64,000 nucleotides of DNA from positions 94,034,501 through 94,098,500 of the forward strand of contig CM032233.1 of the NCBI GenBank assembly GCA_019009955.1. Direction: 5' to 3'. The DNA comes from Riptortus pedestris (taxonomy: Eukaryota > Arthropoda > Insecta > Hemiptera > Alydidae). Positions 1 to 10,678 of the stretch are shown here, piece by piece. The notes under the pieces were generated by a model that was given only the letters and a program-made list of their open reading frames with translations, was not told the DNA's origin and made no database searches. Numbering within the stretch: position 1 is the first letter of the stretch; each line of letters begins with the position of its first letter. Position numbers and translations under genes: made by a program.

Positions 1-165
1 GCAACATGAGTAGAAGTGGCGGTTTGCTGAAGGCTGAAAACTGAAAAATGCAAATATCACGGTTAATATTCAAGATAGTAAATAATTGTATATAACAATA
101 ATTATAGCATATGTAATTTGCAATAAGATTGAATCTATACAATTTTTCGATCCGACGTATGTTAT
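1..165 (-). mobile_element. HINE internal fragment
   Basis: This matches the middle of the HINE family: a 'catgagtagaagtgg' start, 'aaatgcaaatatc', 'ttaatattcaagata' and 'tttttcgatccgacgta' words in the same order as in complete copies. The 3' end lies outside the window. The 5' end is cut off where non-LTR coding remnants begin near position 238. No microsatellite is left in this piece. Confidence 0.75.
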
Positions 166-237
166 ATTTATATTCAGAATTATATTTATATCCGGATAGG
201 ATATTGTGTCAACTCATATTAGTCAACCCTTCAGTGG

Positions 238-823
238 TTGTGTAAAATATTATCAATGGGCAGAGAAAAATTCCCTAGGATCTGCTATAATAGGCTCCTA
301 TTAATAGTTCAGAATCCCACAAATATTATCAGATTTAATTGGGTATCTCAAATTAAAAACCTACTAAACTCTTTAAATTTCATTGACATCTGGCTTACTC
401 AAGACAAAAAACTTAATTAAATTACACATTAGCTCATTAGTAGAAGTATACCAAAGTAAATTACTTTCTATAGACCTTGAAAAACTCCAAATTTCAAATT
501 ATAGTCCGTTACAAAAGGCAATTTTCACAACTACCGGTTCGCCTCAGGAATTTCTAACTATTGGTTTGCCGTTCCAAATTGTAAAAACCATTGCACAGCT
601 AAGAACGTCGAGCATCTATTCTATAAAGTTTTCAATGAAAAATGTTTACTACAATATTAACCCAAAAGAAATTTGCTCGTTGTGTACTTTAAATATGAAT
701 GAGGACATTTATCATATAATATTTCAGTGTCCTATTTACTCCCCTTTCAGAGAACAGTATTTACCATCCATCAAACAGCCAGCTGATAATTCACAACTTC
801 ATAATATTCTAAATAGTGACTAA
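238..823 (+). pseudogene. Non-LTR retrotransposon ORF2 C-terminus, frameshifted
   Basis: Two overlapping reading frames (238-420 and 383-823) read as one product after a frameshift around 385-415. The second frame carries a Cys/His cluster followed by a CP.Y...REQYL segment: CSLC, then HIIFQCPIYSPFREQYL. This layout (C..C, an H about 12-15 residues on, then C) is typical of the region after the reverse transcriptase in CR1/Jockey-like LINEs. No reverse transcriptase catalytic motif is present, so it is a 5'-truncated dead copy. The fragment at 62,790-63,086 is a relative (shared YREQYL). The family is inferred from the motif, and the exact clade is uncertain. Confidence 0.65.
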
Positions 824-1140
824 CTAGAGAAGTATATATTAACACTTTTAAATATTTAAGAAATAGTTACATACTTCTTGAATCTTATCTGAGTTAACAT
901 TGTTAAATTTCTCTTCTTCTCTTAATTGTTTTTTTTGTTTATTTAGTACTGATATACCTATGTATTATTAACAGGAACCAAGATAAATGATAAGTTTAAT
1001 GAAGCTATTACGTTGAAAATATAATGTTTTAATATTAGGTAAGATAATAAAATATAATGCCACTTATTAGTTTAGATTTTTCTAGAAATGTTAATGTAAA
1101 TTCTAGTCAGTTATACTCAATTCTATTTTGTAAAAATATG
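824..1140 (+). other. Probable 3' untranslated end of the LINE fragment
   Basis: An AT-rich stretch without open frame directly follows the stop codon of the LINE remnant and runs to a (TG)n(TA)n tract at about 1141-1175. Position suggests the retrotransposon 3' UTR. No clear poly-A or tetranucleotide tail is visible, so the boundary is a guess. Confidence 0.35.
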
Positions 1141-1190
1141 TATGTATGTGTGTGTATATATATATATATATATATGCTACTAACATAGAA

Positions 1191-1596
1191 AAAGTCCGTC
1201 CCGCAGGGGCTGCCTAAACTAAGCAGATTTCCCACGTGAAGGATTACAATAGAGAAATTTCAGGAGAGCCAAACAGTTACGAAAATGGCCGAACTAGCTT
1301 TTGGCGGGAAACTCACTTTCGTCCGTTACCTGCCCAAATTTAATACAAATACAAATATCTGGTTAATATTCAAGAAAGAGAGTAAATGTATATAACTATA
1401 TTTATAGCAAATTTAATTTGCAATAAGTTTGATTTTATACAATTTTTCGATCCGACGTATAGTAACGAAGATATTCTGAAAATCCTTCCCTCTTAACCTC
1501 TCCTCCCACTGGTCCGATTTCAGCCATTAACGAACTTGATCTGTCTTTTTACATAAAACGACTAAGTACCAAGTTTGGTAACGATTAAAAAATTAT

Positions 1597-1643
<47 letters not shown>

Positions 1644-1774
1644 TAGTGTTTTGAACGGACCTCATTTTCGCCATCTCCTAGGTAGGATCGATGGACATTT
1701 GAAGATAAATTTCGAAAATCGCGTCATGAGTACAACCTCAATATCTGATTTACCTGAAGGGAAATCTGCTAAAA
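1191..1774 (-). mobile_element. HINE, complete, class S
   Basis: Both ends are present. At the low-coordinate side lie the T-run complement, GTCCGTC and the hairpin (first arm intact, second arm CTGCCT instead of CTGCGT), then AGCAGATTTCCC. At the high side lies the 5' palindrome, here diverged to TTTACCTGAAGGGAAATC, followed by TGCTAAAA. Class S is recognised by the 'ggagagccaaacagttacgaaaatggccgaactagcttttggcggg' module near the 3' end (short form of about 580 bp). A (TA)n tract lies at 1599-1641, immediately before the conserved TTTTGAACGGACC block. Confidence 0.85.
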
Positions 1775-2112
1775 CTAACCTCATTATATAAGGCCTATAA
1801 GGAAAATCGGACCACTGATAAATAAAATTAAAAAAAAAATTATATATTTATAAGAAGATTTGATTATTATTTTCTTTTGTGTATCATAAGAAATTATTTA
1901 TATTATTTTCGCTGACATAATTTCTTCTGCTACTCCTGAACGGATCGTATATCACTTTCAAATGATGTTCAGCAAAAAAGTTTGTTTAGTTTATTTTGTA
2001 GGTGTAGAAGGAAGTGATGTGGTATCCACATCCAATTTGTTCTCATGCAGAGTATCACTCAGAGAGAATTGGAGAATAGAATGTGAGATGACGTCATGTG
2101 AGTGTCATTACA

Positions 2113-2163
2113 GCACGTGGGAAATCCGCTTAGTTCATACAGCACCTGCGGCTCGGACTTTTA
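2113..2163 (+). mobile_element. HINE 3' end only
   Basis: CACGTGGGAAATCCGCTTAG is followed by a decayed hairpin (cagcacctgcggctc) and GGACTTTT. Only the subterminal repeat, hairpin and tail survive. Upstream sequence is not recognisable as HINE apart from a possible 'tcctgaacggatcg' near 1935. Confidence 0.7.
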
Positions 2164-2169
2164 TTACAG

Positions 2170-3720
2170 ACTGTTTTCGCTAAACTAAATTTTAATGCCA
2201 TTTCTTGGTGAGATATTATGTTCAAAGTTTTGCTTTTAATGAATTTCATTGCTAAAGGTGAGTTTCCACCATGCTGGAAGGGAAGGGAGGTGGCTAAAGT
2301 AAATGAGTGAGACGAGCAGAGAATGTGCCATAAATAAAAACGAATAAAAGAGGAAAATAATCTTGAAAACATAAAGTTACTGCTAGAAATTATTAACCCA
2401 CTTAATGGAATTTGTCTGGCAAATCATTTATTTAAGCTTCACTTAATTACATTTAAAATTACATTTTCGAGAGGAAAATATCCAGAAAAAATATTTTGCT
2501 TATTAATATATTTCCATCAGTTATTTCATGTTGGGTCTTTGGGATATAAGAACTAATTCGTAACTTTTCATTATACATTTATTACGAACTAGTAAATGAA
2601 TGTAAACCTTTTGGCAGAGTCCCCTGAATTTAATTCAGCTATTGAGGTTTCCTTCGTCGAGCCAAATGTGTTAATTCACTTCAGAGTCTAGCCTTTCCTC
2701 AAAACGGGGGTTGGTGGTAGTTTTCCTTGTAGACATTTTCCTAGGGCACCCTTAATTTGAGGACGGTTTTTAGGGAGTCTCAACTTTTCCTCAACATGTC
2801 TTTTACACAGAATAAAAATCCATAACTTACATTTTGTAATTAATTTGTACAAAAGAACTCATCATTCCTGTAGCAGTTTCCTTAAAATCGTATTCAAACT
2901 CGATGAAGGAAGAAGGGATCGGTTTAAGTACTGTTTACCTGGGTACAATAGATTCCTACTTAATTCTGGCGCACATGTTTAAGATATAAATTGAGTAGTT
3001 TATAAGTCGGGACAACTCACAAGAATACTGCAAGAAGAATAGCTATGACACCACAATTCGAATATCAGACGCTCATTAATTCTTATACAGAATAGTTTTC
3101 TTTTTGGACACCTCTTACAAGGGTTTAAACATAAAATAACAGTACTATATCGTTTTTAAGGGTAAAAGTATAAATGCATTAATAAAACGAAGGAAAATAG
3201 AAAACGTTTTTGTTATTACATATTAATCTCTAAACACTAAATAACTCCATTATAAAATTTGTTGCAGGAAAAGAGAAAAATAAAGCATTAAAATGAAGCA
3301 AAGTATTATATACTATACTAAAATATATTGAAGTACAAACAAAACGTGATCAACGAAAGTATTCCTAAAGTTTAAAAAATGAAAATGTCAGGAACAAACC
3401 TAAATCTATTACAAAGGAGGAATACAACAAACAAATTGAAAAATATTCTACTCCTTCAAATATTCTTGTTTCTACATATATTCCAATACAATGTTTTATT
3501 TTTCAAAACTTTTGGGAAATAAGACAGCTGCCAAGAATTAGTTCAAAAGTACGACGGGAGCCCTTGGGGAGACAGAACTATGAACTGATTCGTGTTTTGT
3601 AGGAAAAGTGACCGTTGTGAATGTCATTCGGCGAATAACTCTTCGAAAATTAGACAGGTTCTGATCAAACATTCCTTCCCTAACTAGAGAAAAGATTTCC
3701 CCAACTATCTACCGTCTCTA
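2170..3720. other. No gene seen; single-copy-looking AT-rich DNA
   Basis: No frame longer than 80 codons and no protein motif were found on either strand. There are no recognisable element ends. A slightly GC-richer island (2,640-2,800) contains several 'cctcaa' and 'ttttcc' words but nothing I can name. Confidence 0.4.
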
Positions 3721-3724
3721 GTCT

Positions 3725-4262
3725 AAAAGTCCGTCACGCAGGGGCTGCGTACACTAAGCAGAATTCCCTCGTGAAGTTACCAATAGATAAATCTACATAC
3801 TGGTAACAAAATACCACCGTAAATATTAAGTAAATATATACAAACCATAATAAGAAACCCCCCGATGGGAAGCGTCTGAAATGTAAACAAACAGGTCTGC
3901 CAACCTCACACCGGAAAGTTAAACCATTACTGAAATATATCAAAATATAACATTCTAATTTTATTGAAAACTATATACTATATCTAGTACTGTAATTAAT
4001 AACGAATCAGAATAAAATCTATCTAAATCAATCAAATATTTGTAGTCCAAGAACTTAAAACGGGGGGAGGGGTCACTGGAACATATTTGCATGTATCTCG
4101 TGTACTAAAGATATCTTGAAATCAATATTTGGCATTTCAGCTTCGAATAATGTGTTTTATTACATAACAGAATATTGTTTATTTAACATGAGTAGAATTG
4201 GTGGTTAGCTTATGGCTAAAACTGAAAAATACAAATATCTCCGGTAATATTCAAGATAAAGA

Positions 4263-4323
<61 letters not shown>

Positions 4324-4688
4324 ATAATGTTTATAGTACATGTAATTTTCAATAAGATTGATTCTATACATTTTTTCCATCCGACGAATAGTAACGGAGA
4401 TATTACGAAATTTTGAAAATCTCCCCCCTCTAAACCCCGTGGTTCGATTTCAGATATTAACGAACTTGATATTTATTTTTACATAAAACTACTAAATATC
4501 GAGTTTGGTAACGATCAAACAATAATTGCGACCACTAGAGCGGTAACAGACCTCTCTTGTAATATATATTTACAATTTTGAACGGACTTCATTTTCGTAA
4601 TCTCCTAGGTAGGATCGATGTACATTTGAAGAAAACGGAAGAGGTACGACCTCAATAGCTTATTTATCTCAAGGGGAATCTGCTAAAA
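3725..4688 (-). mobile_element. HINE, complete, class L, with displaced TA tract
   Basis: A full-length long form of 964 bp. After the 3' end module it carries the class L insert ('accaccgtaaatattaagt', 'gatgggaagcgtctgaaatg', 'aacaggtctgccaacctc'). It then continues into the shared core and the 5' palindrome (decayed to TTATTTATCTCAAGGGGAATC). The (TA)n tract lies at 4264-4322, inside the 'attcaagata...gtttatag' block. Most other copies have it next to TTTTGAACGGACC, where only a short taatatatatt remains here. Confidence 0.85.
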
Positions 4689-4949
4689 GCCAATTCCAGA
4701 AATAAATTTAAATTGCGTACAATTATTTCTTCATTACGTTAGAAAAAAAAGAACCAATTACACACAGGGAAAACTGAGGAATAAATGGAAAATGAAGTAG
4801 CTCAATCTCATTGGAGAAAATTATAATTAGCATATTGTATTCAGAAGGATAAATTGCATTATTTTTATTAACTTTCGAGTTTCTACAATGTTCGAATAAT
4901 ATATTACATTATATTTTTTAATATAAGTAAATATACTACGTAAATTAGG

Positions 4950-5002
<53 letters not shown>
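4950..5002. repeat. (TA)n microsatellite
   Basis: About 26 uninterrupted TA units stand outside any recognisable HINE, flanked by 'aggtttca' and 'aaaacatac'. It reads open in several frames as tyrosine/isoleucine runs, which are artefacts. Confidence 0.9.
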
Positions 5003-5004
<2 letters not shown>

Positions 5005-5008
<4 letters not shown>

Positions 5009-5264
5009 ACAAATTATATTATATTTATTGCTGAAACATATTAATTCAAAGTATTTTACTTCACAATCAAAGAAAATTACTGTTTTCTGTTAAGAAGTCA
5101 AATCGGATGAGTTTTTTTTGTTTTTTTTTCCAAAACAGTTAATTATTACTACTACATGATGTTACTCAAATAGTCCTAGGCCGCCCTTATAAGCTCCGCC
5201 GAGCTTATGCAGTTGTCCGCTAGTTGGCGAAAAAGTTTCGGGAATCCCAGATGACACCATACAA

Positions 5265-5302
<38 letters not shown>

Positions 5303-5990
5303 TTGTTCCATGTTCAATTAGACATTTCCAGATCAAACAACTTCCAAAGGAGACTAAAATAAATCGAAGTCGAAATCAACAAATTCTAAACCAAATAAAA
5401 TTATTTTGTTTTCATATAGAATTCCGTCTAGACAAATTTCATTTATTCGTCTATTTTCACTTTAATTTAAAAATTATCTTTAAAGGGGTGATGCTTTTCA
5501 GGTAACTGAAAAAACTTTTGGAAAACACATTAGGAACTATAGAGGATTCAGTAATCATTGACGGACCAGTTACATAGTTTTAGTGCAAGTTTTGTTTTTC
5601 ATTTAAGTACATCCATTTTATTGGGATCCTCAGTAGTTTACCGGGTTTCACCATAAGTGTGGGCAGACTAAAAAATTTTCAACCAGTTAACATGATAATT
5701 TGTTCAAATATAGACAGTAATCTGAATATCCTGCCCAACCATAAACACCTAGAGAAGAAGGCCGCCGAGGACATTACGAAAATTATGTCAAACATTCAAG
5801 AAGGCTATGATTATTGTTATATGAAGATGGCCATGTTGTAAATAACGCTACAGGAATATAGGACAGGAAAACCAGTTCTCAAAAAAATAAAAAATGAACA
5901 ACATTATCCCTCAAAAAATTTGAATTTAAAACGTACAAAGTTTAAATTGAAATGGTCGGAGTTGAAATAGATTTAGAAAAAATAGATTTT
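5005..5990. other. No gene seen; short hairpin, TA tract and one 60-codon frame
   Basis: Contains a perfect 8-bp stem, ATAAGCTC-CGCC-GAGCTTAT, near 5188-5207, and a (TA)n tract at 5270-5301. A 60-codon frame at 5659-5841 has mixed composition (residues include KKAAEDITKIMSNIQEG), but I do not recognise it. It could be a fragment of a retroelement ORF. Confidence 0.35.
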
Positions 5991-6004
5991 GATTTGGAAT
6001 AAAG

Positions 6005-6043
6005 TTGTGTGTGTGTATGTGTATGTGTGTGTGTGTGTGTGTG

Positions 6044-6108
<65 letters not shown>
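6005..6108. repeat. Compound (GT)n(TA)n microsatellite
   Basis: About 50 bp of GT with a few interruptions is followed by about 52 bp of pure TA. No HINE block borders it, unlike most TA tracts in the window. Confidence 0.9.
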
Positions 6109-6112
<4 letters not shown>

Positions 6113-6389
6113 CCGGATGTATTAGGGAAATTTGAAAAAGAGAAATGGGATATGCGGTCCCACGCTGGTTCACTTAAATGAGCTGCAAAAGATATAGACT
6201 TGCTAACTAACTAAAAAAATATAAAATACAAGGAAGTAAGCTAATTGGAAATTGAAGAACACATATGTTTTCTCCTCTTATAATTGGGCTTCATCTTAAC
6301 CCTTTAAGAATGAGTTGACTAGAAGGTCAATAGTAAATAGCTTAAAATAAAAATAACTTTCATCTTAAATAATATCATGAAAGTGTATT

Positions 6390-6500
6390 TTATTTACTTA
6401 TGACGTTCTACTTTGTCCTTTCATAATAATTTATTATTCAAAACACGTTTCAGCCTTGAATTTCAGATCCTTTACAAGATGTTATTTCTAAAAAGCTCTT
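6390..6500 (-). mobile_element. Possible Penelope-like element terminal segment
   Basis: On the minus strand, CTTGTAAAGGATCTGAAAT is followed shortly by GCTGAAACGTGTTTTG and an AT-rich tail. The order (GAAG/CTGA block, short spacer, GAAACG, AT-rich) is like the termini of Penelope-like retroelements. The match is short and diverged, so the call is tentative. Confidence 0.3.
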
Positions 6501-6836
6501 TACGTCATTACAACAACGACCTAAACTTAAATTAATTAAGTAAAATTACGCAGTTATTTATGTATAGTCAAAAAAACTAAAATATACAACTGGAATTAAT
6601 AAAAATAACTGGTGTTTCAGTTATAAAGGTCGGTTGTTTACTGGTTATTAGCTGATATAAATGTTAATGCCAGCTGGTCTCTTGGGGCTAAATATAATGG
6701 CGGATCTATAGGTGCCGATCAAGTCTTCATATGTCCTTGCTTATAATCAGCTCTGCATGTCGGCCCAGATCGGACTGTTCCTTCTGAAAACACCAGATTG
6801 CGGTGGTGTCGTCTGATAAGGTGTTTGGCGAAGATG

Positions 6837-7146
6837 AAAAATCCGTCACGCAGGGGTTGCGTAAAGTAAGCCGATTTCCCATGTGAAGTTTTACAATAGA
6901 GAAATCTGCATACTGGTAACACAATACCACCGTGATTAAATACAAACGGTAATGAGAAATCTTTCAGTTAATTAAAATAAATTCCCAACTGAAACGGCTT
7001 CTGAATTGTAAGAATAATTTATATTTTAATAACTCAAATTTTAGTAGTCCAAGAACTAAAGAAGGGGGGGGGCGGATGAACAGAACTGCTAAATATCGAG
7101 TTTCGTAACGATAAAACAAAAATTGCGACCGCTAGAGCGTTAACAG

Positions 7147-7202
<56 letters not shown>

Positions 7203-7324
7203 GAACGGACCTCATTTTCGTCATCTCCTGGGTAGGATCGATGGACATTTGAAGAAATTTTTCGAAAATCACGTCATGAGTACGACCTCAATAGCTGATT
7301 TCCCTTAAGGGAAATCTGCTAAAA
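6837..7324 (-). mobile_element. HINE, class L with internal deletion
   Basis: Both ends are intact, including the palindrome GATTTCCCTTAAGGGAAATC before TGCTAAAA. It has the class L opening ('actggtaacacaataccacc') and then jumps from the G-rich block at about 7060 straight to 'taaatatcgagtttcgtaacg'. This deletes the central half of the long form. The (TA)n tract is at 7149-7197. The ORFs at 6719-6945 are artefacts of this element. Confidence 0.85.
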
Positions 7325-7868
7325 GTGGACCTAAGGCGAGCTCTCTATGAATTTAGTAGATGTAAGCAGTCCCCGATAGCATCCTGAAGAAAGGAGCCAC
7401 ATCTAAATTTATGAATTCCGTTTTAGATGAAATCAATCTAAGTAATGTATATAAAACCCTCCTGATAAATATAGTTTCAATTATACAGCAGTTGCCCTTG
7501 AAGTTGACCACAGAAAGCTAGATAAATTATTTAGTTTTATGAAAATTCCAAATTTATATAAGGAAATTTAAGGCTCCATCCAATAAGCAAATAGGTATAT
7601 ATTAGTGTAAGTTCATGTAGGTATCTGGATGAATATATATATTTTAATAAAATAAATAAATTATTATTTTTATTTTTAACCCAATATTTTTATATTTCCT
7701 CATAGTTTCATAGCAAGGATAACTAATAAAAAAAATTTTTTTCCGCGCAAACTGCATTCATAATGCCCTACATGATTCTTTGCTTATCTACAACCTCTTT
7801 AGGGCCATCCATTTCTGGAGAGCTCATTTCCTCTTACGTTCGTTGTGTCCCTTCCTCACTGTAAAAAA
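7325..7868. other. No gene seen
   Basis: Sequence between two minus-strand HINEs. A short stretch near 7,480-7,570 ('gcccttgaagttgaccacagaaagctagataaattatttagtttt') could encode a decayed LINE C-terminus, since wording like LDKLFSF also occurs at the end of the 60.2 kb LINE. It is too short to call. Confidence 0.3.
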
Positions 7869-8304
7869 AAAAGTCCGTCACGCAGGGGCTGCGTAAACTA
7901 AGCAGATTCCCCACGTGAAGTTATACAATAGAGAAATCTCCATACGAGAGCCGAGCAATTACCGAAACGGTCGACCTAGCTTTTGGCGGGAAACACTTGT
8001 GTCTTACTGCCCACATTTAATAAAAATGCCAATATCTCGGTTAATATTCAAGATAGATAATAAATGTATAGAACAATATTTATAGTAAATTTAATTTGCA
8101 ATAAGATTGGTTCTTTACAAATTTTTGATGCGACGTATTGTAACGGAGATATTTCGAATTTTCGAAAATCCCCCCTCTAAACCCCCCCTCCCACTGGTCC
8201 GATTTCAGCCATTAACGAACTTGATCTGTCGTTTTGCATAAAACGTTTAAATATCGAGTTTGGTAACGATCAAACAAAAATTGCGACCGCTAGAGCGTTA
8301 ACAG

Positions 8305-8397
<93 letters not shown>

Positions 8398-8780
8398 ATT
8401 TTGAACGGACCTCATTTTCGAGTATTACATCACTAGCTATGCAGTTATCGATCCGACGTACAATAACGGAGATATTACAAATTTTCGGAATCCTCCCACT
8501 CCCACTTGCCCGATTTAAGCCGATAACTTCATCTTCAGATTTGCATAAAACATTTCATGAGATCAAACAAAAATTGCGACCGTTAAGGGTAATCTGCTTA
8601 AAAGTATTGCTTTTTAATGAAGTTGTGTTATTTTGAATGATTGAAGAGTTAGGATGTATATCTCTTGGATATTTATTAAATGAGATTTGGAGATGGTGGA
8701 ATATTATCCAACGGAAAATGAAATAAGTTATTTATGACCTGGCGTAAATGAACTGTATATTACTGTTGTTTATCTGCAAT
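7869..8780 (-). mobile_element. Chimeric HINE with alternative 5' end
   Basis: The 3' end, hairpin and class S module are standard. A (TA)n tract (8308-8373) runs into (AC)n (8374-8397) and then TTTTGAACGGACC. After 'ctcattttc' the usual 5' palindrome is missing. In its place are 361 bp (8,420-8,780) starting 'gagtattacatca' that contain rearranged HINE core words ('ccgacgtacaataacggaga', 'gatcaaacaaaaattgcgacc', 'ggtaatctgctt') and a non-HINE stretch. The same 361 bp occur at 25,028-25,388, also attached to a HINE, so the join is not a private accident. Confidence 0.75.
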
Positions 8781-8784
8781 GGGG

Positions 8785-8875
8785 GTAGTTTTGGAAATTT
8801 AAAATATCTCATTTATTATAAGTCCGATCGAAAAATTTACAAAACCAATCATATTCAAAATTTAATTAAATTAAA
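8785..8875 (+). mobile_element. HINE internal fragment
   Basis: 'gggggtagttttggaaattt' followed by 'aaatatctc', 'ttattataagtccgatcgaaaa' and 'aaccaatc' corresponds to the core of the family in plus orientation. It lies between the chimeric minus copy and the complete plus copy that starts at 8,911. Confidence 0.65.
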
Positions 8876-8910
8876 AAATATATAATTCACATGCTTTCAT
8901 GTTGATCATC

Positions 8911-9032
8911 TTTTAGCAGATTTCCCTTAAGGGAAATCAGCTATTGAGGTCGTACTCATGACGCGAGTTTCGAAAAATGTCTACAAATGTCCATCGATCC
9001 TACCCAGGAGATGACGAAAATGAGGTCCGTTC

Positions 9033-9098
<66 letters not shown>

Positions 9099-9588
9099 CT
9101 CTGTTAACGCTCTAGCGGTCGCAATTTTTGTTTGATCGTTACCAAACTCGAAATTTAATCGTGTTATGTAAAAAGAAAGATCAAGTTCGTTAATGGCTGA
9201 AATCGGACCAGTAGGAGGGGGGGGGTTTAGAGGGGGGATTTTTGAAAATTCGAAATATCTCTGTTATTATGCGTCGGATCGAAAAATCGTATTGAACCAG
9301 TCTTATTGCAAATTAAATTTACTATAAATATTCTTCTATACATTTATTCTCTATCTTGAATATTAACCGATATATTTGCATTTGTATTCTGTGTATGATC
9401 GGCAGGGGTCGGCTATGTTCGGGACGTTTCGCCGAGAGCTCTGGCGGCCGTTTCCATAACTACTCCACCCTCTTGAATAGGTTTAGAGATACCTTACTAC
9501 AACAGTTCTTATTGGGCAGATTTATCTACTGTATAACTTCATGTGAAAAATCTGCTTAGTTTACGCAGCCCCTGCGTGACGGACTTTT
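8911..9588 (+). mobile_element. HINE, complete reference copy, class M
   Basis: Best copy in plus orientation, 678 bp. It opens with TTTT-AGCAGATTTCCC, whose palindrome is completed by TTAAGGGAAATCAGCT, then ATTGAGGTCGTACTCATGACG. The GAGGTCCGTTCAAAA block is followed by (TA)n at 9037-9097. The core contains the poly-G segment and 'cggatcgaaaaatcg'. Class M is marked by 'ggtcggctatgttcgggac...ggccgtttcc' and 'gaataggtttagagat'. It ends AAATCTGCTTAGTTTACGCAG, CCC, CTGCGT, GACGGAC, TTTT. No helicase or Rep coding capacity is present. Confidence 0.9.
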
Positions 9589-9960
9589 TATTTTTTCTTG
9601 GGTTGAGCATATTCTCTTTTTACATCCTCTGGCTTATATTTCTTTCTTTTTATATTATAATTACGTTGTCAAAATTAAAGTTATGGTTCTATTTAATCGC
9701 GTGGTCGGCTAGGTACATTTTATTGTCCTTTTGATCATCGTATATCACGTCTTGTCTGATTCTTCTTATGAGCAATTTAGATGATTCCCTATATAACATT
9801 TATTGCAATCCATAAAGTTTATTTAGTATACATTATATTTGTTATCTGTTGATATCTGTTGACCTGTTAATTAATCTTATATATGGCTGAAGATATTTTT
9901 CACTCTGTTTTGATATTTCCATGTGATTTATCCAATATCTTTACATGTCGATGAGATTAT

Positions 9961-10018
9961 TGTAAAACCTCACGTGAAAAATCTGCTTAGTTTACGCAAC
10001 CCCTGTGTAACTGACTTT
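9961..10018 (+). mobile_element. HINE 3' end only
   Basis: 'tgtaaaacctcacgtg' is followed by AAAAATCTGCTTAGTTTACG, a hairpin with one change (CAACCCCTGTGT), and a T-rich tail. It is the second 3' end in a row after the copy ending at 9,588. Nothing HINE-like lies between them. Confidence 0.75.
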
Positions 10019-10019
10019 T

Positions 10020-10560
10020 TTTCTCTAAATTTTCCGGGTTTCGAGAATCCCTTTAAAATAAAAGAAATATTCATACAGAAAATTTAGTTGTTTTTTTATT
10101 AAGAAGTATGTATATATATAAAGTAAGGAGTATGTGACCCCGGATTAGCACAATTGGGATTATCCGTGGATGAGGTGTATTCGAAATGGAAGGCGGTTGG
10201 CTTTGTAGATAGAGTTACGGGGACTCATGCCCGAGTCTCAACGTGCAATTACTGATTCTCTTTCACCTATCATCAATCTCTTCTAATCCAACGAATTATT
10301 AGTTGTTTCCTCATCATGAGGGGCTATTGATTATTCATGGGTGGCTGGGAGAGGTGACGGCGGCATTGTATTGGCATAGGCGGTGAACACATTGGCATTT
10401 CGGTTTTTGGCATCTTCCCAGGGATTCATATACCTCAATTTAGGCCAATCCACCTTCCCCGACCTTTACTAATTCTTCTACTCCCCAGCTCCCCCTCACC
10501 ACCCTCAATGCTTCCTACTCTCAACTATATATATTGTCTTAACTCATGAGTAACATTTAT
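10020..10560. other. No gene seen; GC-richer unique-looking block
   Basis: 10,130-10,500 is noticeably GC-richer than its surroundings and ends in C-rich DNA (cccagctccccctcaccaccctc). There is no long frame and no recognised motif. It could be a fragment of host gene or an uncharacterised repeat. Confidence 0.3.
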
Positions 10561-10561
10561 T

Positions 10562-10678
10562 TTGCGGATTTCCCTTAAGGGAACTTAGCTATTGAGATTG
10601 TGCTCATGACGCGATTTTCTAAACATTTCCATCGATTCTCATAGGAAATGACTAAAATGAGGTACTTGCAAAACTGTA
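10562..10678 (+). mobile_element. HINE 5' end, interrupted by a pogo-type element
   Basis: GCGGATTTCCCTTAAGGG is followed by 'agctattgagattgtgctcatgacgcg' and the diverged 'ccatcgattctcataggaaatg' and 'aaaatgagg' blocks, ending 'aaaactgta'. Complete copies continue here into the TA tract. In this copy the pogo/Tigger element begins exactly at that TA. Confidence 0.75.

Noticed and set aside
1191..1774. Reading the HINE family as ordinary terminal-inverted-repeat MITEs
   Set aside because: The inverted motif is terminal at one end but about 33 bp inside the other, with a hairpin outside it, and no target duplication was found at any copy.
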